Source: Lineus longissimus
Lineage: Eukaryota; Nemertea; Pilidiophora; Heteronemertea; Lineidae
DNA length: 64,000 nucleotides
NCBI RefSeq assembly: GCF_910592395.1
Contig: NC_088309.1
Span: forward strand, 14,140,599 to 14,204,598
Direction: 5' to 3'
Positions within the stretch are counted from its first letter, which is position 1, and each line of letters opens with the position of its first letter. Positions 1 through 10,880 of this stretch are shown here, one piece after another. Both the position numbers and the translations under genes were made by a program. The notes under the pieces are model-generated. The model was not told the DNA's origin, made no database searches, and was given only the letters and a program-made list of their open reading frames with translations.

Positions 1-956
1 GTCCAAGCAATTACAATTTCCCCAAAATGGCCAATTTACAATACATTCGACCTCTGTGACCTTGAAAAGTAGGTCAAATCAAAGAAGACCCGGGTGACAC
101 ATTGAATGGTTGTTAGAATTAGATGTACCTATGATATAAAATTGGTGCCAATCGGGCAAGTCATTACTAGGAATAATGGCATTTTGAAGAATTTAGGATT
201 TGGCCCCCTCCCTGGAGGCCAAACGGCGAATCAGATCGCACCAAACTTCAGTACCTGAGATCACCTGACCAAGGGGTACATGTGTACTTAATTTGTGATC
301 AATAGTCATTGCAGTTAAGAAACGTGCCATAGTTACGGCCTGACGGCGATTTTACGCCATTTGACCTCTGTGACCTTGACAAGGAGGTCAAATTAAAAAC
401 CTGTGTGACATATACTGTATGGTGGTTAGATGTACCCATGATATCAAATTGGTGGCAATCGGGCAAGAAGTTAAGGAATAATCACATTTTTAAGGTTTTT
501 GGATTTTGCCCCCTGGTGGTCAAGTGGTGAATCATATTGGACCAAACTTCGGTCCCTAAGATCACCTGACTAAGGGGTAAATGTGTACCAAATTTGGTAT
601 CAATAGCCATTGCAGTTTAGAAACGTGCCATCGTTACATCCTAACGGCCAATTTACACCATTTGACCTCTGTGACCTTGAAAAGGAGGTCAAATCGAAAA
701 CCCGGAGGATATATGATGCACCTTTGCTAGAAGTACCTACCATATTTTTTTCAAAATTTCCCGACTACTATTAAGGGAGATATTGCATATTTTCACTTTT
801 AACGTTTGGCCCCCTGGTGGCCAAACCATGAAACGAATCGGACCGAAACTTGGTCTCCAAGGTGTCATTACATAAGGGTACATGTGTACCAAGTTTCAAC
901 TCAATAGCTCTAACAGTTACGAAACGTGCCCTGCTAACGGACGACGGACGACGACG

Positions 957-1000
<44 letters not shown>

Positions 1001-1054
1001 ACGACGGACGCCACGGTATGGGATAAGCTCACCTCTGCTAAGAGGTGAGCTAAA
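1..1054 (+). mobile_element. Hairpin-ended tandem-core element, type A, copy A1 (cut by window edge)
   Basis: Three diverged tandem cores of about 300 bp (conserved words TTTGACCTCTGTGACCTTGA and GGCCCCCTGGTGGCC at about 50, 360 and 660) lead into an (ACG)n microsatellite and a perfect terminal hairpin at 1027-1050, GCTCACCTCT, loop GCTA, AGAGGTGAGC, followed by TAAAAA. The GGCC end lies outside the window. The stretch is nearly the same as 2371-3404, so A1 and A2 are recent copies. I infer a non-autonomous Helentron-type element because related copies carry EEP endonuclease sequence. No ORF here looks real. Confidence 0.7.
937..1010. repeat. (ACG)n microsatellite of A1
   Basis: Interrupted ACG/ACGG repeats directly before the GGACGCCACGG stretch and the terminal hairpin. 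The same position in copy A2 is shorter, so the array length varies between copies. It creates spurious poly-Asp and poly-Arg reading frames. Confidence 0.95.
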
Positions 1055-1639
1055 AATGATACCAAAATGGTTGTTCAGTTTTCTTTCTGGGTAAATATTT
1101 TCAGGACAACAGACAAGTTATTGCATTTACTTTGTTCTGTGCCAGCTGCTGCATGAGTTTCCACCATGACCATGTTTCGCACCTGGTATTGAAATTGCTT
1201 TTTACTTCTGCACAATAACTGTACAGCATTTTTATCAACTTGAAGTTGTACTTTAAACATGACACTCTGAACAAATCACTTTTTACAACCAACCTACAGT
1301 AAGGACCTGTCACTGTTCTCTCATTAGGATGATCATGGAACTATTATAGACAATCCACCTGGCATGCTAACATTTGCTGTCCAGTCGTATTTTCTAAAAT
1401 GTCAATAATGCCTCTAAAATAGGGGTTGCGATTCTCCAATGTATTTGTTGTTGTCGGCCCTTGGTTGTTTAAGCAAAACCACTCAGGTAGATGTCAAATT
1501 ACGTCCAAAAACCTTAGTTCTACAATTTCGGTCCATCCGAGCGGTCTTGATTATAATTGATTGTTGGTATAACTTCCGTTACCCAAAACCAAACCAAAAT
1601 TGATTATACTTCAAACTGCATTTTACGACCAGTACATAC
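1055..1639. other. No recognisable feature; probably intronic or gene-flanking DNA
   Basis: Lies between element A1 and the BTBD-like exon, downstream of that exon on the minus strand, where further PHR-domain exons would be expected. I looked for the conserved GPDSHYGTKG and NNNGTSVEDGQIPE words and did not find them. Only short ORFs without family resemblance are present. Confidence 0.5.
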
Positions 1640-1786
1640 CTTAAGAGTAGCACAAGCTAAGTAACTAGCATTAGCATTGATCTCGACAGGCTCCTTGAAT
1701 GTAACTCGAAATGTGGCATTGGTGCCATCACAATTGAAATTGGTGTCATTCTGTCCAATGACTCGTCCTGTATCATTAACAATGAT
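1640..1786 (-). CDS. BTBD2: Internal exon of a BTBD1/BTBD2-type protein, C-terminal PHR domain
   Basis: A 147-bp, 49-codon, phase-0 exon on the minus strand. The acceptor is TATTTTATTCTTCAG before ATC and the donor is AAG then GTATGT, both good matches to consensus. The peptide contains [13 protein letters not shown] and [20 protein letters not shown], which follow the central PHR-domain block of vertebrate BTBD1/2 as I recall it (GQND.GFSCDG, FKEPVE, YTACATLK). BTB-PHR proteins are substrate adaptors of Cullin-3 E3 ubiquitin ligases. Neighbouring exons should lie to the left (3' side) and far to the right (5' side); none is visible. A pogo-type element begins only 36 bp into the upstream intron. 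BTBD3/6 or a MYCBP2-like PHR domain are less likely alternatives. A decayed exon is possible, but it is uninterrupted and its splice sites are intact. Confidence 0.82.
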
Positions 1787-2276
1787 CTGAAGAATAAAAT
1801 AGAATAATGCCATTACAGGTACAGTACAACCTCTCTATTGCGGACACCCTTGGAACTGGGCCCAGGTGTCTGCTATACAGAGGTGTCCGCAATAGAGAGG
1901 TTATGCCAAATCGTCCGATAGGTGGATTTGAAGTTCCCACCTTGCAGGTCTTGGTTTTCTCTGTGTCGACATCTAGCGTAGAAACTTTAAACCTGTTGGC
2001 TGATCAGTATTTGCTTGTGATGTTGCGTTGAATGACGTGAGCTACTTTGGAACTTAGAGAGTGAATAATCTCTCTAGTAAAAGGTGTCCCTTTCATTGCA
2101 AAATCTCCTTGACATGTCATAATGTGTGAAAAAACACCATAATTTCTGTCCATCAGCCACCTTTGATTAATGATTAATTTTTTCAAATTTCTCTACTAAC
2201 GCATATTCGCCGCAACACTGACAAAACCGCGTGGATTTATGATCCGTTGACACAATAGGCCTATGTCATTAGTTGA

Positions 2277-3315
2277 AATGAAATGGCCAGGGCCATTGTG
2301 CTCACCTCATGTGGAGGAAAGATGGATAAAGAGCATGGTATTGTGTCATGTAGTGTTAGGTTTGATGTAGGTCCAAGCAATTACAATTTCCCCAAAATGG
2401 CAAATTTACAGTACATTCGACCTCTGTGACCGTGAAAAGTAGGTCAAATCAAAGAAGACTCGGGGGACACATTGAATGGTTGTTAGAATTAGATGTACCT
2501 ATGATATAAAATTGGTGCCAATCGGGCAAGTCATTACTAGGAATAATGGCATTTTGAAGAATTTAGGATTTGGCCCCCTCCCTGGAGGCCAAACGGCAAA
2601 TCAGATCGCACCAAACTTCAGTACCTGAGATCACCTGACCAAGGGGTACATGTGTACTTAATTTGTGATCAATAGTCATTGCAGTTAAGAAACGTGCCAT
2701 AATTACGGCCTGACGGCCAATTTACGCCATTTGACCTCTGTGACCTTGACAAGAAGGTCAAATTAAAAACCTGTGTGACATATACTGTATGGTGGTTAGA
2801 TGTACCCATGATATCAAATTGGTGGCAATCAGGCAAGAACTTAAGGAATAATTACATTTTTAAGGTTTTTGGATTTTGCCCCCTGGTGGTCAAGTGGTGA
2901 ATCATATTGGACCAAACTTCGGTCTCTGAGATCACCTGACTAAGGGGTAAATGTGTACCAAATTTGGTATCAATAGTCATTGCAGTTTAGAAACGTGCCA
3001 TCGTTACATCCTAACGGCCAATTTACACCATTTGACCTCTGTGACCTTGAAAAGGAGGTCAAATCAAAAACCCGGCGGATATATGATGCACCTTTGCTAG
3101 AAGTACCTACCATATTTTTTCAAAATTTCCCGACTACTATTAAGGGAGATATTGCATATTTTCACTTTTAACGTTTGGCCCCCTGGTGGCCAAACCATGA
3201 AACGAATCGGACCGAAACTTGGTCTCCAAGGTGTCATTACATAAGGGTACATGTGTACTAAGTTTCAACTCAATAGTTCTAACAGTTACGAAACGTGCCC
3301 TGCTAACGGACGACG

Positions 3316-3350
<35 letters not shown>

Positions 3351-3404
3351 ACGACGGACGCCACGGTATGGGATAAGCTCACCTCTGCTAAGAGGTGAGC
3401 TAAA
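2277..3404 (+). mobile_element. Hairpin-ended tandem-core element, type A, complete copy A2
   Basis: Left end TGAAATGGCCAGGGCCATTG followed by TGCTCACC; three tandem cores with the TTTGACCTCTGTGACC word near 2410, 2730 and 3030; an (ACG)n array; and the perfect hairpin at 3377-3400. It ends in CTAAAG. Length is about 1.13 kb. It matches A1 closely over the last kilobase. It lies inside the pogo-type element 1822-3723. The tag GCTCACCT at the GGCC end can pair with the right arm of the hairpin, which is the subterminal inverted-repeat arrangement described for Helentrons. Confidence 0.75.
3306..3360. repeat. (ACG)n microsatellite of A2
   Basis: ACG repeats bounded by GGACGACGG on both sides, shorter than in A1. 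It sits at the fixed position before the GGACGCCACGG block and hairpin. Confidence 0.95.
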
Positions 3405-3725
3405 GATGAGTAAACAAATGCCGCGGCTTAATAAGGATACAAAAACACAATGCCATGGGGTAATTACGTATCACACCTGTCGGGCCTACTTGACTCTCCA
3501 AGCGCACGTGGGAAACCATTGTTTTTACCTACTGTCCGTAATTGGGAGGGAATTGGACCAAAAATTGGCCATCGCCCTGTCCGCAATTCGGAGTAGAGAG
3601 GTGTCCGCCGTACAGAGGTTTTTGTTATTGGAAATGACTTAAAAAATATCGGGACTGGCTGGTCGTGTCCGTAATGTAGAGGTGTCCGCCTGGCAGAGGT
3701 GTCCGCTAAGGGAGGTTCTACTGTA

Positions 3726-4020
3726 ATACGAATCTGGTCATCCTTCCAGCATGCCAATTTGCTGCCAATTTGCTGCTGAAACTTGTTTATTGCTGAAGAT
3801 TCATTATCAAGGATTCCTACATGATTTGGCTGCCAATCACGTTGGCGCATTCCACCTATTTTTCACTAAGTTCAGTAGTTTCCAAAGATAGCTCTATGGC
3901 TTGCAGTCTTACATTGAGCCATTTAAAGCCATTAAGCCATCCCCAACATAACCGTCAGCTACAACTCTTTCGATGGCTTGCTTGCTGAGCTGACAGGAAT
4001 GATCCAATGCTGTTCTCGTT
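3726..4020. other. No confident feature
   Basis: Flank to the right of the pogo-type element. A minus-strand ORF crosses from here into the element (3464-3850) and is judged spurious. A short stretch around 3775-3845 gives a plausible peptide but resembles no family I can name with confidence. Confidence 0.4.
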
Positions 4021-4311
4021 ATATATTACCAATTAATTACTAAGTTAAGTATTGCTAAGATTTAAATTGCAAGAATCTTATAAGAAAAATTTTAGTCACA
4101 CTTTTTTCTTAGCAAGAAATTATAGGAAAAATCGTACTAATCAAATTCTTACAAGATCATACAAGATTATTGTTGGTACGAAATTAATTGGTAAGAAAGT
4201 AGCAAGAATATAATTGACACTAATTTCCTTAACAAGAACTGGTAATTTCTATCCTATACTAATTTTTTGATTACGAAAAATCTTGGTTATAACTTGGTAA
4301 GATAAATATAA
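4020..4311. repeat. AT-rich low-complexity stretch built from TTAGTAAGAAAT-like words
   Basis: About 290 bp made almost entirely of short words such as TCTTA, CTTAG, AAGAAA, ACAAGA and AATTAAT and their complements, on both strands. A second stretch with the same vocabulary lies at 54075-54455. It is not a simple tandem repeat. It may be an old hairpin-rich MITE or a replication- or matrix-associated AT-rich tract; the sequence does not decide. Confidence 0.6.
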
Positions 4312-5440
4312 AATATGTAGTGTACCTTACAGTACAACACTATTTAATTATAAACGCTCTATTATCTATGTGTGCTAGGAGTACGACCCTCAAACTTGTA
4401 ACTGAGAGTTTTGGGTAAACTCATACCAATAACATTGATTGACTGAAGGCTGCGCAAGAGAAATGCTTTATACTTCAGCCCTTGTATCGCAGTCAGCATG
4501 CCAAATTTCAACCCATTTGTCTTTTAACACTTTGAGACTGTTAACGGCATAAGTCGTTTGGGTAAATCAGGCATCAGTAACGTTGAACGACCTATGCCAT
4601 TTGCATACATTACTTTCTACACACTGTTTAGCTGTGCTCAGCACTGCCCGGAATTGATCTGAGAGACATCTACAGTCATTCTAGATTACTAACAGCTGTG
4701 TTTCAATATTTTTTCTTACTATGGTCAGGTGATGGTTGGGTGTATATGGTGGCGATTGCTAGCAGACGATTTTCTGTCAAAATGTCCGATGAGGTTTTGG
4801 ATACCTTTGACAATGTTTTATTATGCAGTTTGTTGCTAGGGAGTTCTAGAAACATTTTCTGTGTTGTTTTTATGACTTTTTGTGGCTGTCTTGAAGAATC
4901 ATGGTGGAATATCTAGTTCTTCCAATTATTTTGGAGTTTGGAGGGGTGAAAACTATATTTTTCAAAAAACCCCTCAATTGGAATGGTATGAAGCAAAGAA
5001 AAGTACTCAGAAAGACCTTTAAGGAGATATACTAGAGGCCTGACGGCTTGAATAGCTACGCTGGTGGAATTGAATAGCAAAGAATGAGATGAATGACAAG
5101 AGAATGGAACAAGTAGCATATGCATGTACCAGAATGTAGGTATGTGGTAGATAGGGAGATGTGGACAGACTAGATGGAATCAAGCTTAGACAAATGGGGC
5201 CTAATTCATAAAGGGCCTTTAGTTTAAAACAGCATTTAACTACTGAATAGACAGATTCAGGTCCTTCATGTAAATCTTCACAGAATATGAATAGGCCCTG
5301 AAACTAATCAGGGAGAAGTTACACACGTCTAACCTTTCAATGCCCTTTATGAATTGAATTTCGCCCCTAGGGTGGATGACAGTTGTGAAGGTTTTCTTTA
5401 AACTGCAGTGAATGAAGTAGTGGGTTTTTTTTTTTGTCAC
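4312..5440. other. No recognisable feature
   Basis: Unique-looking sequence. Short ORFs (for example plus 4698-4916) have no family resemblance. A poly-T run at about 5426-5436 is the only simple feature. Confidence 0.4.
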
Positions 5441-5830
5441 ATCCGCTCTTCAATACCTTCAGTTTGATGACAAACACGACTCCTCTTTCAATACCTTTAG
5501 TTTGATACCATTAACACGACAGCTTTACTCGAACGGTGTTTTAATTGTTTAGTAGGTCATAAAAGTAGATCAGGGCAAACCTACTCATCAACCTTGTAGT
5601 TTGATATCAAACACGGACACCACCTTTAGCTCTAACAGTCTTCAAGTAGGTCAGTTGGTAATGAAAATGGGTTAGCACAAACCTTCTGTTCATTACCTTT
5701 AGTTCCATACCAAACACGGCTACTTTACCTATAACAGTCCTAAAGTAGGGCAGAAGGTCATAAAAGTAGGTCAGTGCAAATCTCTCCTTGATCATTACCT
5801 TGATCTCTCCTTGATCATTATCTTTAGTTT
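5441..5830. repeat. Diverged tandem array, period about 100-105 bp, about 3.5 copies
   Basis: The words CCTTTAGTTTGATACCAAAC, AACAGTC..AAGTAGG and CATAAAAGTAGGTCAG recur in the same order near 5450, 5500, 5610 and 5700. The last copy ends with a local duplication of TCTCCTTGATCATTA at about 5785-5820. Monomers differ by perhaps a fifth of positions. Confidence 0.7.
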
Positions 5831-6520
5831 AGATTAGTTCTTGTGACAGTGCCCTATTCCCTCCCATAAGGCTACAATGCGGTCTCTTACTTGATTATGA
5901 CATCAAGCCAAGCACTGGGACAGACCGCCACCTCAGGACTGCGGTTTTATTTGAAGAGCGGAGTTAGAGGGGAAGCATGCAATGGTTAGGATAGCTGCAG
6001 AATTAGGCCTACAACCTGTAAAGAGCAATTATCAGAAGAGAACCAAGTTCGGAGTAACCTTATGGGCCCTGATTAGTCATGATGACCTCAAAGACTACCG
6101 GTAGTCAGAAATTCCCATTAAAAATTGGCGCATCTTACCCACTCAATATTGCCTCGACCTTGACTAACAGTAACATGGCATCAGCTCTGCCGACTGTTGG
6201 AGTGCACTAAATTAATGATCAGCTCCACTTGGGGGTAATATACACATAGGACTATAAATCCATAAAGGCTCCACCCACCTCAGGCCAGGTCCAGCAGCCT
6301 ACCAACTGATTACCGATATTTACAAGCAATAGCAATATTGAGCCACCACATGGGGACGATGACTTGGGACAAATTAATTCCCAGGGGAAAATGCGGTACT
6401 GGATAAAACCTTTCATTTATGTAGAGCTTTCATGCGATGTCATCACGTGCCATGCTGGATGAACAGGCAAAAGAATGCAAGCCCATAACCAAGACAGCAT
6501 TTGATTCAGTCAAGTCAGGC
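5831..6520. other. No recognisable feature
   Basis: Unique-looking sequence with no ORF of note. It contains one TAGGCCTA palindrome near 6005. Confidence 0.4.
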
Positions 6521-6749
6521 ATATGTGACTCGCTCTACCAAAACTAGGCGCTTGTCGCATCTGAACTCGACAGGTTGATACGGACTTGTTGTTCTTTTCC
6601 CTATTGTAGACCTTTTGTGAAATCTATTACAAACTGATTTGGTCACATTTCACAAAAGGTCTACAATAGGGAAATGAACAACAAGTCTGTATCAACCTGT
6701 CAAGTTCAGATGCGACAAGCGCCTAGTTTTGGTAGAGCGGGTCACATAT
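6521..6749. mobile_element. Long foldback (hairpin) repeat, 103-bp arms
   Basis: Left arm 6521-6623 and right arm 6647-6749 are reverse complements with 4 mismatches in 103 positions and no indels, separated by a 23-nt loop. Two of the four differences would still pair as G-U in RNA. The ends read ATATGTGAC and GTCACATAT. This is a foldback MITE or a recent inverted duplication. If transcribed it would form a long double-stranded RNA suitable as a Dicer substrate. I see no clear target-site duplication. Confidence 0.85.
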
Positions 6750-7279
6750 GACAATGACAAATCATTGTCCTACCCTTCAATATGGCTGGTCATGAAAGCA
6801 CTCTATATAGGAATCAACTTGTCCAGCAACGAATACAAACTCCATTCTACACATTACCAACCGTTTTGTAACACGGTCTTTCAAGGGAGACAGTCTATTA
6901 TACATGTAAGCAACAATCAAGTTTATGCAGTGGCCAGTCCAACACATGCATATGGAAGGCACTGATGTGGCGACAATATAGATATGGCAATGTAATAAGA
7001 ACATGCCCAATGAACCCAAACCCATACGCTTGTTAAAAACACACAGTAGTCTTCATGTCAAAGTTCAGTGCGTGCTAGGACTCAATGCCAACGCTATATG
7101 GCGTTACATCCAAACGCACTCTCATTTACATTGTAGGCAGAAAGTGGGATGCTACAATGCCACCAATGTAGGGTTACATTTCATTGAGCTTTCAATTAAA
7201 AGTTGCATGTTCAAGAGTTTAGGTTTAATAGGCAAGCTTTATTTTTTATTATTATCATGAATAAAAATTGATGTATTTT
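6750..7279. other. No recognisable feature
   Basis: Only short unconvincing ORFs on either strand (6729-6965, 7003-7260 plus; 6777-7025 minus). It is the region immediately downstream of the candidate gene whose poly(A) signal is at 7295-7300. Confidence 0.4.
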
Positions 7280-7466
7280 CAATTTCAAGGCTTCTTTATT
7301 CAATCAACTTGTATAATACAGTAAAACAAGACCAAAATGTAAAGGACAAATCAGCTAAGACACAATGTCTTCTTTCTCGATCCTGACAATCTCATGGCTG
7401 ACCGGTTGACACCACTTTGCCTGCGGAGACCACCAGAATGATTCGTAGATAATAGACTGCATTATC
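7280..7466 (-). CDS. Candidate 3'-terminal exon of an unknown gene with poly(A) signal
   Basis: On the minus strand a strong acceptor (CTCATTTTTACAG) at 7467-7470 is followed by an open frame of 36 codons ending at TAG (7355-7357), then a short 3' UTR and AATAAA (complement of 7295-7300). The peptide contains YESFWWSPQAKWCQPVSHEI, which I do not recognise. The ordered acceptor, stop and poly(A) signal are the reason for the call; the coding 5' part is not established. An upstream exon-like segment with a consensus donor lies at 8272-8355. If spliced from that donor the frame stays open across the junction but meets a TAG further upstream. The exon could instead be 3' UTR or decayed. Confidence 0.4.
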
Positions 7467-7592
7467 CTGTAAAAATGAGAAAAAATAGCACTTTGTAAAA
7501 AAAACACCATCAAAATAAGATAAGACTGTCCACTGTCCACTGTCCAAAAACAATGAGTAGTAATATGGGGGTGGGGGACTAGTTTCTGGGCT

Positions 7593-7680
7593 CCTGAAAG
7601 GTTCAAGGAATAAAGTGCAGTTCAAATGTCGTCTTAGGCAGTTGCTTGTAATTGTCAAAGTATTCTGGAGTCGCGATACA
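7593..7680 (-). repeat. Duplicated exon-like segment, copy 1 (donor lost)
   Basis: About 85 bp matching 8272-8355 in the same orientation with a few substitutions. On the minus strand both read EYFDNYKQLPKTTFELHFIP then stop in one frame. In this copy the position of the splice donor reads CAGGAGCCC, so no GT follows. It is best explained as a local direct duplication that captured the end of an exon. Confidence 0.6.
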
Positions 7681-7864
7681 TGAATTGCATTCAATATGAC
7701 AGTGTTACACAATTTCACAATATTGTTAAGATGAGCAATGAGATTGACAAAGAAGATTATAAAAGTAGTGACACAAGGAACTTACACAGTTTAGAACTTA
7801 GGAGTTCATGAATGATTACTTATTCAAGATTTAGTCTAATCAAGTCAGGTTACCAGACATTTAA

Positions 7865-8180
7865 AGTGATACTATGATGTGATTTACAACTTTTCGGAAA
7901 TACGTCCATTTTCAATTGTTGATCACAAATGTAAAGCTGAAATTTTCCATTTTTGATTAGATTTATTATAAAATCGCTGAATGTAAACCACCGCGACCGC
8001 AAAAATGTTCATGTTGTGACGTCATCAACGAAAACGGCATCGAAGCGAGTCGTCCGGGTGGGATTAAACCATCAATGTGCATTTCGATTCGAAAACCTTA
8101 CTGATTTATGAGAAAGTGACGTAGTCATTTGTCAAAAACAGCTAAAACATTATATGGTGAAATTTAACACGAGTTACCCT
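7865..8180. mobile_element. Short TTAA-flanked MITE candidate
   Basis: TTAA at 7861-7864 and 8181-8184 bracket 316 bp whose ends are imperfect inverted repeats (TTAAAGTGATAC against TTAAAGGGTAAC). The interior has a TGACGTCA octamer and no ORF. A TTAA duplication suits Kolobok- or piggyBac-type non-autonomous elements. It lies between the two copies of the 85-bp exon-like segment. Confidence 0.45.
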
Positions 8181-8271
8181 TTAACCTGACATCAAGAGAG
8201 TTGTTCTTAATAAAGTTGATACACATACTTCACAAGCAAAAAGATGAATTTACAAAAGTTTCAACACTTAC

Positions 8272-8355
8272 CTGAAAGGTTCAAGGAATAAAGTGAAGTT
8301 CAAATGTCGTCTTAGGCAGTTGCTTATAATTGTCAAAGTATTCTAGAGTGACTTC
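8272..8355 (-). other. Exon-like segment, copy 2, with consensus splice donor
   Basis: On the minus strand this segment ends CCTTTCAG then GTAAGTG, a full-consensus donor. One frame reads YFDNYKQLPKTTFELHFIP followed by TGA four codons before the junction; another frame stays open into the terminal exon at 7466. Which frame is used, if any, is undecided. It is the likely original of the 7593-7680 copy because only this one keeps the donor. Confidence 0.4.
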
Positions 8356-8380
8356 TCAACTGAAGCGCTGGGTCTTAAAG

Positions 8381-10880
8381 CGTGCCCAGAGGAATTCTTT
8401 GGCCAATAAGAAACAACGTAAGGCACATTTAGAACTTCCAGGGTCCAGCCTTGGGTGACCAGAACCAATCAGAAACGTGTACCAGATTGAGGCTAGCAAT
8501 CTGCGTCCTTGGAAACCCTAAATGGTTCCAGACATACAGAGTTTGAATTGTTACATATAATGATAATATTAATGGCGATCCATCCGAAACACCCATAAGC
8601 TGGTTCTGGCTCAAGCCGGTTCTAGCTTAAAACAATGACTAAGGCAATATGCACTCTAGTCTTTCTATAGAAATTGAGATATGATTAAACCAACTAACTT
8701 GCTTCACCTGAACGTGAGAATGATAGACAAAGACATAATAAATATGATGTTTAGGTTTTTAAAAAGGGGTTTTGTGGTTCACTTCTCTAAAAGGATCACA
8801 GGTGAGTCAAAGTCAAGGCCTGGCTGTGATCCAGAGTAGTTTTAAATATTAAGCCTTAAATGTCCAGGGTTGGGATCAGCTGACCTGGAAGTGGTTCAGT
8901 GATTGGTCAGGTTTGGGGTGAGGGCTGCGAATGTTTTAGATTTTGGCTGGGTAACAAAACCAGGGGCTCTTGGATTTGGTTTTTGGAACGACCAGACGCA
9001 ATTCAGATTTGTCTTAACTGTTGTCATTTTTGATCTGGAAAAACCGTGAGTAACCTTATAAAAAGACCACAGAATCCATACTCCATTCGTTGTAACATAT
9101 TTTCTCTCTGCTTAGTCGACTATAGGGATTCCATCGACCTATAGGACGACAAGAACTCATAAAGCCTGATAGTTGGGTCTGTCATTCAGCCCACTTCAAC
9201 ACCTGACATAATGGTCCTACACATAAGTAGGATATTGTTTCAGGCTATTCAGGGCTTTGCTCATGGCTAAGAGACAAAGACTTGTTGGTGATTGAGATTT
9301 AGAATTGGACTTGTGTTAGAACCTGCCCTAGAACAAGGCTAAGTTGTGTGGGAAGGAATCATACAATTGGGAAAATATAAGTTCATCAAGTGATTCTGAT
9401 TTGTAAAACTTAAGATAACTTTTGCACCATAAAAGTAGTCTTGTGCTGATAGGCGAAACCGTGAGAGGATATACAACCCTGTGCTGTATGGTTCGCTGTT
9501 CATGTTGGTGGTATGGTAAAACATAAGTGTACAAAAAAGATCAAAACTTGTGGGCAAAATAAGTGAACTAGAGGGGGGGGGGGGGATAAAATACAATTGG
9601 CCTGGTCCTAAATCACAGAGGAACTTATAAAAGTAAAATTTGAAAAAGTTCACCCTTATGTACTAAAGTTCACCTGGTAGAGTTTGGACACATGGCTTGC
9701 AATGCATACTTTACTTCCCTGCACATATGCTGGTATCAGGTGTGTAATGTATGGTAAATAATGTTAAATGTAGGCCCAGTTCATGCAACTCCTTCGCAAT
9801 TCCAGCAGACTACTTCGTCGCTATTCTTTGTGTACTCTGACCAGTGTCGCTATCAAAGTTCTACGACATCATTGTTATTTTGACAAGAAACAAGAGAAAA
9901 CGTCAACTTCCTGTGAAGAGGTCTGCCATATTTATCTAGCATTCGACTCATAACTCGGGTTTGTTTCGATTACGTCTATAATATTTATAAATACAAAGAG
10001 GCTATTCTTATAACAAATTTTTTGTCTGGATTTCAAAGTTATTCTCCTGTAATTGTTTTATCAATGTGTAATAGATAATGGTGAAGTAATACAATTATTT
10101 GATTCTGATGATTGGGGAAATATTTTTGCAACACCGTTTTGTGTATAAAATGTTCATGGCGTTCATGTGTATTTTGATCTTCCACATCGACTCAATGACT
10201 GAGCAAATTTAACGAGACAGAATGCCAAAAACAGTAACACTTCCTATGTAAACAACCTACAGGAGTTATCCTATACTATGAATTTTCAATTAACAGTTGT
10301 CATGGCCAATTGTACCGAGGAAAATACGGAGAAAACTCACCTTGGTTTTCTGTCAAAACGTCTACGTAGAGGAACTGAGCGCATGAATCTGAGTTTCTCT
10401 ACGTGTCTTTTATCGGCAATATCAATTAGAAATAGACAAAATAACCCAACAAAACGATCAGTTTCGAAGGCATACTGACATAGAGAATCAAAATATTGGG
10501 AAATACCACTTTCTGACTGCTCGTTATGACAAATTAAGATTAGAAAAGTTCTATGTTTTGAAATGAACGTGCCCACTCCATATACATTTGCAAAACGACC
10601 ATCACATTATCAGCCTCGGCTGCAATGCCTTAGGGCAATGCCTTATTGCTAGCACGTTCAGTAACTTACAGAGACAGGTAAGATCGAGGTCGTTTTGCCA
10701 GTTTTGAGCAAACGACAATTTTCAGCTTAAAATCTGCCAATTACTGCCAATTACAGCTATGCTGCAAAGCCAGCATAGCTAATACTGCATGTAGCTTTGA
10801 TGATTGGTTTTATTTTTTTATTTCTGTTGAAAACAGTATCTTTCAAGAAAAATTACACGTTCCTGGTATTGCGACATTAA
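8381..10880. other. Long stretch with no recognisable gene
   Basis: Unique-looking non-coding sequence, perhaps intron or intergenic. Features are minor: a 13-bp G run at 9573-9585 and a local direct duplication of AATGCCTTA near 10625-10650. ORFs such as plus 10278-10478 have no protein resemblance. Confidence 0.4.

Larger units (their letters stand above)
1822..3723. mobile_element. TA-flanked Tc1/mariner-pogo-type TIR element, split by A2
   Basis: The left end CAGTACAACCTCTCTATTGC is matched by an inverted right end that reads CAGTAGAACCTCCCTTAGCG, and both are flanked by TA. Inside each end the word AGGTGTCCGC and its complement recur several times (1867-1900, 3580-3710), as subterminal repeats. 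The CAGTA start and TA duplication fit Tc1/mariner-pogo elements. No transposase remains. The central part is occupied by the type A element A2, so the original was only about 0.8 kb. Confidence 0.72.

Noticed and set aside
882-1094. ORF with a poly-Asp run
   Set aside because: It is the (ACG)n microsatellite translated; the same applies to the poly-Arg frame at 3140-3382 on the minus strand.
1075-1260. Possible next BTBD PHR exon (VETHAAAGTEQSKC)
   Set aside because: A few residues match the expected stretch, but the conserved GPDSHYGTKG before it and NNNGT..DGQIPE after it are absent and no proper acceptor fits.
3464-3850. Minus ORF with NKFQQQ and DDQIRI, reminiscent of the start of a PHR domain
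   Set aside because: Similarity is a handful of residues, the frame runs into transposon sequence, and the glycine/phenylalanine-rich PHR strand that should follow is missing.
10278-10478. Plus ORF of 66 codons
   Set aside because: No splice context, no resemblance, and an equally long ORF overlaps on the other strand.
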